Origin: Patescibacteria group bacterium
GTDB taxonomy: Bacteria > Patescibacteriota > Minisyncoccia > Minisyncoccales > CG1-02-41-26
DNA length: 14,590 nucleotides
Reading direction: 5' to 3'
Assembly (NCBI GenBank): GCA_020148085.1
Contig: JAHCRD010000006.1
Coordinates: 1-14,590, forward strand
Shown here: positions 6,714 through 11,976 of the stretch, piece by piece
Layout of the letters: each line of letters begins with the position of its first letter
Numbering within the stretch: position 1 is the stretch's first letter
Made by a program: the position numbers and the translations under genes
The notes under the pieces: model-generated
The model's database searches: none
What the model saw: the letters and a program-made list of their open reading frames with translations, nothing else
What the model was told of the DNA's origin: nothing

Positions 6714-7526
6714 TTAATCTGTTCTGTATTCTCTATCTCTGGGAGGTTTGACCCTGCCGCTTTCTATATCTTTCTTCAAATAGAACCTTGGTTTTCCCAA
6801 GACATCAAAGATTGTCTCATAGGGCTCAAAGGAGACCATCTCTTCCCCAAAGCTTAAGTTATTTAGGTCGCGCAGGATTAACAGCAATATTATTACTGCT
6901 GAAGTTAAAGCGCCAGTTAAAAGTATGGAAGAGAAATGGCCGGTATTTAGATAAAATATTGAGAACAAAAGTATCGAAGCTAAAGAAATGATTACTGTCC
7001 ATTCTGCTTTGGATAATTTGTCCTTTCCATACATAAATAATTTTTCCCTGGAGGTAGTCACCCCATTCAATAAAGGAAGCATATTTGTATATGTCTCTAC
7101 CTCATTGTCTGTTTTTAGCTTTCCAACGTCTTTTAAAGATTCTATAATTTTGTTGAAATAAGGATCTATTTTGCCATAATCAGTCCATTCAACCTCGAAA
7201 AATTTCCTCACATACTCATCGATAAGTTCTTGTTGCTCTCTTGCCCATTCTTTATGACCAGGAAAACGATTCATAATTTTAACAAATAAATAATAGGTTT
7301 GGAGTCCACTTACCTCCACCGCAACATTTTCTCTAATCTTTTGGAATCTGGTCCAAAGATCAGTAATAAAAAAGCCCACCAAGATGGCGAATAATAACCC
7401 CACTACCCCCAGAGTGGTTTCTATCATTTCGCTTTTTCCTCCACCGGGAAGAAAATAAGCTAGCAGGAAAGACAATATCAATACGGTTGGTATGAGACGA
7501 TTAATTTTTAGTATTTTTAAATCCAT
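6714..7526 (-). CDS. DUF4239/bestrophin-like membrane protein
   Basis: A 270-residue membrane protein with two N-terminal helices (about 10-26 and 36-57), a soluble middle region of about 115 residues rich in charged and aromatic residues, two further helices (about 175-193 and 200-221), and a charged C-terminal tail of about 50 residues. The segment LLFAILVGFFITDLWTRFQKIR followed by an EVSGLQTYY-type helix resembles DUF4239, a bestrophin-related family, so a channel-like role is possible but unproven. The start is preceded at 16 bases by AAAGGTC (7543-7549), shared with other spacers here. Upstream lies a strong terminator (7575-7607), so the gene needs its own promoter; TAAAAT around 7555 is a weak -10 candidate. 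Confidence 0.6.
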   Translation of the reverse strand: MDLKILKINRLIPTVLILSFLLAYFLPGGGKSEMIETTLGVVGLLFAILVGFFITDLWTRFQKIRENVAVEVSGLQTYYLFVKIMNRFPGHKEWAREQQELIDEYVRKFFEVEWTDYGKIDPYFNKIIESLKDVGKLKTDNEVETYTNMLPLLNGVTTSREKLFMYGKDKLSKAEWTVIISLASILLFSIFYLNTGHFSSILLTGALTSAVIILLLILRDLNNLSFGEEMVSFEPYETIFDVLGKPRFYLKKDIESGRVKPPRDREYRTD

Positions 7527-7574
7527 TTTTAAATAGTTTGATGACCTTTCTCTATTTTACAACATTTTATTCAA

Positions 7575-7607
7575 AGCAAAAGCCCGCCCAGGGGGCGGGC
7601 TTTTGCT
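7575..7607 (-). terminator. Strong GC-rich rho-independent terminator
   Basis: A perfect 15-bp inverted repeat (7575-7589 with 7593-7607) has a 3-base loop. The stem contains GCCCGCCC/GGGCGGGC flanked by AAAA/TTTT. Only six bases separate it from the stop of the 56-residue zinc-ribbon gene on the minus strand, and on that strand it continues into TTTTGCTTTG, so it ends that transcript. It could act weakly in the other direction too. Confidence 0.85.
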
Positions 7608-7612
7608 GCCTC

Positions 7613-7783
7613 TTATCTTTGAGCCCTTCTTTTAGCCCAGCAATCCCGACAATAAATAGGTCGGTCGGGATCTGGTTCAAAGGGAAGCTCAGTAATTTCT
7701 TTTCCACAATCAGCACATTTCCAGTCACCTTTATACATCTTTCTTTCAAAGTCTCCCTGAGGCTGAAATTTCTTGAATGCCAT
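7613..7783 (-). CDS. Small CxxC/CxxC zinc-ribbon protein (56 aa)
   Basis: A short gene too small for routine ORF cut-offs. The 56-residue product begins MAFKKFQPQGDFERKMYKGD and has paired cysteines C23/C26 (CADC) and C45/C48 (CRDC). Between them is LPFEPDPDRPIYCRDCW, the hallmark of a small zinc-ribbon family common in CPR bacteria and some archaea (TIGR04272-like, CxxC followed about 17-18 residues later by CxxC). A basic tail (AKRRAQR) ends the protein. Binding of zinc and possibly nucleic acid is inferred from this architecture; function is unknown. Support for the call is the intact motif, the terminator six bases beyond the stop, and the lack of any other sensible frame. The ATG at 7781-7783 has no strong SD; the open frame runs further upstream but lacks another ATG. 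Confidence 0.85.
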   Translation of the reverse strand: MAFKKFQPQGDFERKMYKGDWKCADCGKEITELPFEPDPDRPIYCRDCWAKRRAQR

Positions 7784-7845
7784 CAATTTGTGCTCTAACC
7801 GGAGCAGATAATGCTTTATGTGCTCGGTAGAGCCGGTGATTAAAC

Positions 7846-7885
7846 AAAAAAGACCTTTGGGTTCTGGCTAAAATTCCCAAGGTCT
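7846..7885 (-). terminator. Rho-independent terminator upstream of the zinc-ribbon gene
   Basis: On the minus strand AGACCTTGGG (7885-7876) pairs with CCCAAAGGTCT (7861-7851) with one bulged A and a 14-base loop. It is followed by a run of T (7851-7846) and then GTTT. It lies about 60 bases before the zinc-ribbon start and about 80 bases after a good promoter. Confidence 0.75.
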
Positions 7886-7901
7886 AAATTTTAAAATTTA
7901 G
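7884..7901. repeat. 18-base perfect palindrome
   Basis: CTAAATTTTAAAATTTAG is self-complementary over all 18 bases and shares its last two bases with the terminator stem at 7876-7885. It could be a protein-binding operator or, in RNA, a hairpin competing with the terminator. AT-rich background makes part of this likely by chance. Confidence 0.5.
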
Positions 7902-7936
7902 CGACTTAAGTTTTCTTACCACGAACCACTGCCTTG

Positions 7937-7964
7937 AGTATAGTCCTTCTCAGAATAAAGTCAA
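7937..7964 (-). promoter_or_regulatory. Near-consensus sigma70 promoter
   Basis: The minus strand reads TTGACT (7964-7959), a 16-base spacer, then TATACT (7942-7937); each box matches five of six consensus bases. It begins five bases after the stop of the Mth938-like gene and points at the terminator at 7846-7885 and the zinc-ribbon gene. Confidence 0.65.
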
Positions 7965-7969
7965 GGGAA

Positions 7970-8335
7970 TCAGCAAGTCAAATGGAAGATACCGATTACT
8001 TTGGTCTTTTTTCCTTCCTCTTCCTCAGATTCCTCTTTAATAATGTTGAAGGTTTTAACTGCTTCTTCGGTTACATCAACTATCAATTTGATTCCTTTCT
8101 CTTCAATTTCTTTTTTTGTTTCCTCGGTTACCCGGGCTAAGCCTGACTCACCAGTCCCAATAACCATCACCTCTGGATTTTGCTCAAGAGCCCTTTTTAT
8201 GTCCTCAACGTCAATCACATGGCTTTCTTTTCTCCACCACTCCAAAACCTCACCGGTCCAGCGGACTTCAACATCGTGAGTATAGGTTTTACCATCAATG
8301 GTTATTGAACCGAAATGGTATTCTTCTATGGGCAT
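7970..8335 (-). CDS. Mth938-like (DUF498/NDUFAF3-type) domain protein
   Basis: A 121-residue single-domain protein of the Mth938/DUF498 family, whose eukaryotic relatives include the complex I assembly factor NDUFAF3. Diagnostic segments are YHFGSITIDGKTYTHDVEVR (6-25), VLEWWRKESHVIDVEDI (30-46), VMVIGTGESGLARV (56-69), the DVTEEAVKTFNII stretch and the C-terminal FHLTC ending, typical of the family. An acidic linker EESEEEEGKK precedes the last strand. The biochemical role is unknown. It starts nine bases after the endonuclease Q stop without an obvious Shine-Dalgarno sequence and is probably the last gene of that minus-strand run, since a new promoter follows its stop codon. Confidence 0.92.
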   Translation of the reverse strand: MPIEEYHFGSITIDGKTYTHDVEVRWTGEVLEWWRKESHVIDVEDIKRALEQNPEVMVIGTGESGLARVTEETKKEIEEKGIKLIVDVTEEAVKTFNIIKEESEEEEGKKTKVIGIFHLTC

Positions 8336-8344
8336 AGTTTTGTT

Positions 8345-9589
8345 TTAGAATAACGACTTTTGACCAGAAACTTCTTTCTTTTCCTCTTCAGAGAAAATTC
8401 TGATTTTTCCATAAACCCCATCGTAGCCAGGTTCAACGCTCACTTTTCCTTCTCTAACCCGTGATACGGCTTCGGCAATTTCTGGTAAGGTGGTTGATTT
8501 TAAATCAGAAATGGGAACATCAAGTAGAACATTAAATTCTGAGCTAAATCTTTCAGTTAAATTTTTGTATTCTTTCTCCACCTCTTTTGTGGCAACTCCA
8601 ACACCTAGAACTTCTCCAATAATTTCTCCCAAAGGAATCAAACTTTTGTAAGGAATAGCATTTTCTGATTTGAATCCCTCAGGTCTGTCAGCTAATTGGT
8701 CCACTCGACTCAAAACGCCAACTGTTAAGGGCCTACCACAGCGAGGGCAAATCCCATTATATTTTTTTGTTTGAGCCGGGGAACAACTTATTCCACAATT
8801 TCGGTGGCCATCATAATGATATTTCCCTTCTTCAGGAAAGAATTCGATGGTATATAAAAATTTTTTAGGGTTTTTTGATTTTATAGCTTCAATTATGGCT
8901 GGGTAGCTTAAGTCGGTATCAAAAACATTGGCTTCTCTACCTATTTTGGGGCAACTGTGGCTGTCACTGTTTGAGATTAAAGTAATTCTATCTAAAGCGG
9001 ATAATCGCCGGTTCATCGCTGGGTCACTAGAAAGTCCAGTTTCCAAAGAATAAATGTACTTTGAATAATCCTCAAAACATTCTTCTATTGAGTCGAAGCC
9101 AGAACGAGAGCCAAAGATACTAAACCAAGGAGTCCAAGCATGGCTTGGGACAACAAGACAATTTTCAGAAACATTCAAAACAATCTTAGCTAATTCTTTG
9201 GCATCCAAACCCAAAATTGGTCGTCCATCAGATTTTAAATTTCCGATCCAACCAAGTTGAGTATTAATTTTCTCAACCGTTTCAAAATCTGGAACAAAAA
9301 TTAAAATATGGATTTTCCTGACCCTCCCTTTTTTAGAATAAACACAGCTTATCTCTGAAGTCAAAATAAATCTCGTTTCGGTCTCGGATTTTAATCTATA
9401 AAGTCCTGCTTCTGCTGGCGTTAATTTTTCTTTCAGGTTATTGAACCACTCTGGATGAGTAAAATCTCCGGTTCCTAAAACTCTTATTCCTTTGATTTTT
9501 GCAGCTTCGTCTAAGTGTTCTAAATCCATCTGAGAAGAGGTGGCTCTTGAATACTTTGAATGAATATGAAAATCGGCAATAAATTTCAT
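8345..9589 (-). CDS. Endonuclease Q-type PHP nuclease
   Basis: A 414-residue PHP-domain protein of the TIGR00375/COG1379 group, which contains endonuclease Q, the enzyme that nicks DNA 5' of deaminated bases (uracil, hypoxanthine, xanthine) and abasic sites. PHP metal ligands are visible: D6, H8, H10 (ADFHIHSKYS), D42 and H45 (TGDFTHPEW), E79, H94, H150 (VVPSHAWTPWFSIFG), D209 and H211 (SNSDSHS). A treble-clef-like zinc site follows with C265, C269, C281 and C284, and an HhH-like C-terminal region with VDQLADRPEGF (296-306) and a linker to SLF. Length matches the family. Experimental work is mostly on Thermococcales and some Bacillus proteins, so activity here is inferred. It begins four bases after the 64-residue membrane gene. 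Confidence 0.9.
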   Translation of the reverse strand: MKFIADFHIHSKYSRATSSQMDLEHLDEAAKIKGIRVLGTGDFTHPEWFNNLKEKLTPAEAGLYRLKSETETRFILTSEISCVYSKKGRVRKIHILIFVPDFETVEKINTQLGWIGNLKSDGRPILGLDAKELAKIVLNVSENCLVVPSHAWTPWFSIFGSRSGFDSIEECFEDYSKYIYSLETGLSSDPAMNRRLSALDRITLISNSDSHSCPKIGREANVFDTDLSYPAIIEAIKSKNPKKFLYTIEFFPEEGKYHYDGHRNCGISCSPAQTKKYNGICPRCGRPLTVGVLSRVDQLADRPEGFKSENAIPYKSLIPLGEIIGEVLGVGVATKEVEKEYKNLTERFSSEFNVLLDVPISDLKSTTLPEIAEAVSRVREGKVSVEPGYDGVYGKIRIFSEEEKKEVSGQKSLF

Positions 9590-9593
9590 ATCC

Positions 9594-9788
9594 CTACGAG
9601 TTACGAGCTTTCAAGAAAAATAACACTAAAACAGAAAAAATTATTACCGGCAATAAGGTTAATAAAGTCACTAATGCAATCTTTGAAGTGACCATCAGCT
9701 CTTGCCCCATTGCCGTGAAATTTGCCAATATTGAATAAACTGAAATCAATATTGAATAGATAGCTAAAACTTTTAGAACTTTTTTCAT
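9594..9788 (-). CDS. Small two-helix membrane protein (64 aa)
   Basis: A 64-residue protein with two predicted membrane helices, about 5-24 and 36-59, a short polar turn (NFTAMGQELMVTSK) and a positively charged end (KARNS). No family was recognised. It sits between the SIMPL and endonuclease Q genes; its stop lies four bases before the endonuclease Q start, so co-transcription is likely. The spacer before it carries AAAGTCGAA at 9818-9826, a variant of the motif found in other spacers of this region. Support as a real gene comes from its tight fit between neighbours, the KK-rich start and the clean hydrophobic pattern. Confidence 0.65.
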   Translation of the reverse strand: MKKVLKVLAIYSILISVYSILANFTAMGQELMVTSKIALVTLLTLLPVIIFSVLVLFFLKARNS

Positions 9789-9827
9789 TTTGATTCAGTT
9801 GAATATTTTTGTAATTGTTCGACTTTC

Positions 9828-10646
9828 TTAGCGGATTTCGTAAGTTATGGTAACTGTCACCTCTATTTTATTCTCGCCAATTTCAATTTGAGGAGCTTCT
9901 GGAACATCAGCTCCACCTACCGCCTCTTTCATCAACTCATAATACCGGGGGGTGACAGCACTTTCAGAGAAATTAGTAATTCTGACCAAATTAACTCCAA
10001 GCTGGGAAGCCAACTCAGTTGCCTTTGTCTTTGCTTTTTCAATAGCTTGACCTCGGGCTTGCTTTTTCAATTCATCTTCTTTGTCAATGGTAAATTGGAG
10101 GTCACCTACCTGATTAGCTCCAACATCAGTTGCTCCCTGAATAATATCACCAATCTTAGCCATATCTCTGATTTTCACTTGCAAAGATTGTCGCACTTCA
10201 TAACCAACTAACACTCTCTTTCCGGTGGGACAGGGAGGAATAACGCAACTTTTCTCATCATAATATTCGTAACGAGGATAAATATTAAAGCTGGTGGTTT
10301 TCAAATCTTTCTCTTCAATACCTCCATCTTTCATAACACTAATTATCGAGTTCATTTTCTCCGTATTGTTAGCCATTGCTTCGGTTACAGTTTTCGCTTC
10401 GGTTATGACCGAAAAGGTGGTAAGAGCTAAATCGGGTCTGGCATAAATTTCACCGATGTCAGAAACAGTAATAGTGTTTTTAGCTTCAATTTCTTGACCA
10501 ATATATTTTCCCTCCTTGATTTTGTTTAGAATGCCAACAGAAGTTGAAACAATAAGTGCAAGCAAAAAGACAGACAAAATGACGATTAAAACAGAAAATA
10601 AAGATTTGTGTCTTCTTTTAAAGTCCTCTAAATTTTGGGTATCCAT
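9828..10646 (-). CDS. SIMPL-domain (DUF541) membrane-anchored protein
   Basis: A 272-residue protein with a short cytoplasmic basic start, one N-terminal membrane helix (about 17-38) and an extracytoplasmic SIMPL/DUF541 domain. Domain marks are ITVSDIGEIYARPDLALTTF (59-78), the NTEKMNSIISVMKDGGIEEKDLKT helix (94-117), IYPRYEY, the VGYEVRQSLQVKIRD strand and the C-terminal ARGQAIEKAKTKATELASQLG, near the typical family ending. A pair C134/C139 in SCVIPPCP may form a disulphide in the loop before that strand. SIMPL proteins form oligomeric envelope particles of unclear function. A tandem heptamer repeat and an AAAGGTCGC motif precede its start. Confidence 0.9.
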   Translation of the reverse strand: MDTQNLEDFKRRHKSLFSVLIVILSVFLLALIVSTSVGILNKIKEGKYIGQEIEAKNTITVSDIGEIYARPDLALTTFSVITEAKTVTEAMANNTEKMNSIISVMKDGGIEEKDLKTTSFNIYPRYEYYDEKSCVIPPCPTGKRVLVGYEVRQSLQVKIRDMAKIGDIIQGATDVGANQVGDLQFTIDKEDELKKQARGQAIEKAKTKATELASQLGVNLVRITNFSESAVTPRYYELMKEAVGGADVPEAPQIEIGENKIEVTVTITYEIR

Positions 10647-10649
10647 ATC

Positions 10650-10673
10650 TTGTTATTTGTTATTTGTTATTTG
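10650..10673. repeat. Tandem heptamer TTGTTAT x3.4
   Basis: TTGTTAT occurs three full times plus TTG directly upstream of the SIMPL start (ATAACAA on the coding strand). It lies in the 5' leader between the AAAGGTCGC motif and the ATG and would be prone to slippage, changing leader length in 7-base steps. Confidence 0.85.
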
Positions 10674-10681
10674 CGACCTTT
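10673..10681 (-). promoter_or_regulatory. Spacer motif AAAGGTCGC before the SIMPL gene
   Basis: Minus-strand AAAGGTCGC lies 26 bases before the SIMPL ATG at 10646. The same nonamer or a near copy appears at 11483-11491 and 11966-11974, each before a minus-strand gene. It is too far from the start to be a Shine-Dalgarno site. Function unknown. Confidence 0.35.
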
Positions 10682-10686
10682 CTTTT

Positions 10687-11250
10687 TTATTTTATCATTT
10701 TCTTTAATAAAAATCGCCATTTTCGGCGAGACCAATAGGGACCGGCATAATCAATACCAATTCGTTTGGTTGCCACAATTTGCGAAGGTCTAATTTTCTC
10801 TTCTCTGTCTTCCAACCAGATTCTTTTACTTCTTGTCAAATCTTCTTCATAAAAAGATTTATTTAACTTTAAATAGCGACAAAGCTTTCCGGGTCCAGAA
10901 GCCAGATTTTTAGGTTTTGTTTGAGGCAGCTCTAAAGCTCGAATAAGCACGCATTCCGGCTTTCCTTCCTTACCCGTAGTTATATTCAACTGCCAATACA
11001 TTCCATAAACCAAATAAATATAAATATGGCCACCAATTAAATACTCAGCTCTATTGCGAGGGGTAACCTTACCTTCATAAGCATGCGATGCTTTATCTTG
11101 AGGACCAATATAGGCCTCGGTCTCTATAATTTTACCAACTAATTTCTCTCTTCCTATCTTTCTGACAATATACTTTCCCAGCAATTCTTTAGCTACAATT
11201 AAGGTAGGTCTGACATAAAAACTCCTTGTCAGTTTTTTGTTTCTCATCAA
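10687..11250 (-). CDS. mpg: AAG/MPG-type 3-methyladenine DNA glycosylase
   Basis: A 187-residue alkyladenine DNA glycosylase of the AAG fold, which removes alkylated and deaminated purines such as 3-methyladenine and hypoxanthine. The core ETEAYIGPQDKASHAYEG (43-60) supplies the catalytic Glu (E45, matching human E125), Y47 and H56. Then come TPRNRAEYLIGGHIYIYLVYG (63-83), LNITTGKEGKPECVLIRALE (88-107) and the GPGKLC motif. The usual MF-PPG stretch after TPRN reads AEYLIGG. Length matches bacterial members. It overlaps no neighbour, but its stop lies 40 bases before the SIMPL start and its ATG nine bases after DUF5652. Endonuclease Q nearby also acts on hypoxanthine, so overlapping repair roles are plausible. 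Confidence 0.95.
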   Translation of the reverse strand: MMRNKKLTRSFYVRPTLIVAKELLGKYIVRKIGREKLVGKIIETEAYIGPQDKASHAYEGKVTPRNRAEYLIGGHIYIYLVYGMYWQLNITTGKEGKPECVLIRALELPQTKPKNLASGPGKLCRYLKLNKSFYEEDLTRSKRIWLEDREEKIRPSQIVATKRIGIDYAGPYWSRRKWRFLLKKMIK

Positions 11251-11259
11251 GGAAAAATT

Positions 11260-11460
11260 TTAGCTTGTTGCTTTTTTCTTGCTGAAAATGAAGATATAAA
11301 GAATTGGCAAAACAGCCAGGGTATTGAGCACAAGTAAAGCTATAAACCACCACTTCTGGACTCTTCTGGCTGCTTTCCATAAAGCCACTCCCTTCCAAGG
11401 AAGCGACCAGGCAATTGCCAACGAAATGAGCCAAAGATTTTGTTCTATGAATTCTGCCAT
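11260..11460 (-). CDS. DUF5652-like small membrane protein
   Basis: A 66-residue protein with two membrane helices (about 8-24 and 37-59) separated by WKGVALWKAARRVQKWW. The pattern AWSLPWKGVALWKAA followed by WWFIALLVLNTLAVLPILYIF matches DUF5652, a family frequent in CPR bacteria and some archaea, as I recall it. Function is unknown. Its leader contains AAAGGTCGC at 11483-11491, 22 bases before the ATG. It ends nine bases before the AAG gene, so the two are probably co-transcribed. Confidence 0.82.
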   Translation of the reverse strand: MAEFIEQNLWLISLAIAWSLPWKGVALWKAARRVQKWWFIALLVLNTLAVLPILYIFIFSKKKATS

Positions 11461-11482
11461 AATTTTTTCTTTTTATAATTTA

Positions 11483-11491
11483 GCGACCTTT
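11483..11491 (-). promoter_or_regulatory. Spacer motif AAAGGTCGC before DUF5652 gene
   Basis: Identical nonamer to 10673-10681, here 22 bases before the ATG at 11460. The following bases TAAATT-TAAAA resemble those after the related AAGTCGC at 7901-7907. Confidence 0.35.
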
Positions 11492-11500
11492 AGAATATTC

Positions 11501-11701
11501 TTACAATTTCCCTTGTTGGTCTTTAATAAACATTTCAAAAGAACGGTCATAAGTTTTTTCTGCTTCTTTTGAAAAACAACAAGCTGGCAATTCGTTGCTT
11601 GCCAGATGATGTTTTAAACAATCACAACAGGTACCCTTTCTCGGACAACCAGGATAAGTACAGGAACAATCCTTTAAATTTTTTTCCTTTTTACACTCCA
11701 T
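11501..11701 (-). CDS. DUF6485-like Cys-rich protein
   Basis: A 66-residue soluble protein with nine cysteines: C3, C12, C14, C19, C25, C26, C28, C41 and C42. The pattern MECKKEKNLKDCSCTYPGC, then KGTCCDCLKHH, then LPACCF and TYDRSFEMFI matches the small family DUF6485, which is typical of anaerobes. The cysteine spacing suggests a metal or Fe-S site, possibly involving H31/H32; function is unknown. It sits between two small membrane protein genes, 19 bases after the 72-residue gene, and is probably part of one transcript with them. Confidence 0.85.
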   Translation of the reverse strand: MECKKEKNLKDCSCTYPGCPRKGTCCDCLKHHLASNELPACCFSKEAEKTYDRSFEMFIKDQQGKL

Positions 11702-11720
11702 GGCAAAAATTACAAAACTG

Positions 11721-11939
11721 TTATTTTTTAAGCAGTACGGTGTAAACTGCTGGGATATGAACTATCAGGGATATAACAATCAGTAACCAACCACAAAGTA
11801 TCCAATCATATCCTCCGAAATAGCTTGCCAAAAGAGCTCCTAAACCAACACCGGCCAGAAATTTAGCAAAAATCAAAGTTATAATCACTGCTTTGCCCTG
11901 AGTTTTAAATTTTTCAAAACATTTATTAAACCAACTCAT
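11721..11939 (-). CDS. Small two-helix membrane protein (72 aa)
   Basis: A 72-residue protein with a basic amphipathic start (MSWFNKCFEKFKTQGK) and two membrane segments, about 17-42 (Gly-rich, containing AGVGLGALLASYFGG) and 47-68. No family was recognised. A second, truncated copy of its first 28 codons plus leader lies at 13121-13260, showing local duplication. The leader carries AAAGGTCGG at 11966-11974, 26 bases before the ATG. It follows mtnP and precedes the DUF6485 gene. Selection on the protein is suggested by its clean hydrophobic pattern and conserved reading frame. Confidence 0.68.
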   Translation of the reverse strand: MSWFNKCFEKFKTQGKAVIITLIFAKFLAGVGLGALLASYFGGYDWILCGWLLIVISLIVHIPAVYTVLLKK

Positions 11940-11950
11940 ATTTTTATTTT
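11859..11950. repeat. Source copy of a 92-base duplication
   Basis: Bases 11859-11950 (start of the 72-residue gene and 11 bases of leader) align without gaps to 13169-13260, with 87 of 92 positions identical, at an offset of exactly 1310. Three differences change amino acids and one to two are silent, so the event is fairly recent. Confidence 0.93.
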
Positions 11951-11965
11951 ATGAATTAATTATTT

Positions 11966-11974
11966 CCGACCTTT
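11966..11974 (-). promoter_or_regulatory. Spacer motif AAAGGTCGG before the 72-aa gene
   Basis: One-base variant of the nonamer at 10673 and 11483, 26 bases before the ATG at 11939 and one base after a -10-like TATAGA on the same strand. This may mark a transcript start; inference only. Confidence 0.33.
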
Positions 11975-11976
11975 AT

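Larger units (their letters stand above)
7846..7930 (-). ncRNA. Candidate small RNA or attenuated leader (about 85 nt)
   Basis: A near-consensus promoter (7937-7964) and an intrinsic terminator (7846-7885) face the same way and are separated by only about 50 bases with no convincing ORF; the longest reading is GTG-started V-V-R-G-K-K-T. Initiation near 7930 would give an RNA of about 85 nt whose 3' half is the terminator hairpin and whose middle contains the 18-base palindrome at 7884-7901. It may be a free small RNA or a leader whose terminator controls read-through into the zinc-ribbon gene at 7783. No known riboswitch class was recognised. The existence of the RNA is inference. Confidence 0.45.

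Noticed and set aside
7567..7749. 60-codon minus-strand ORF
   Set aside because: It is in a different frame from the Cys-paired zinc-ribbon protein and reads through the terminator stem; treated as a shadow.
7822..7833. tRNA-like D-arm GCTCGGTAGAGC
   Set aside because: The loop has only four bases, there is no acceptor stem, anticodon arm or GGTTCRA T-arm at the right distances, and the downstream bases are part of a terminator.
7750..7845. Minus-strand frame reading HRLYRAHKALSAPVRAQIDG before the zinc-ribbon gene
   Set aside because: No ATG, GTG or TTG in a sensible place, it crosses into the zinc-ribbon gene in another frame, and it is preceded by the terminator.
7910..7970. Minus-strand frame reading DSLDFILRRTILKAVVRGKKT after the Mth938-like stop
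   Set aside because: It looks mildly coding but has no start codon, begins right behind a TGA and overlaps the promoter boxes; at 23 codons chance is sufficient.
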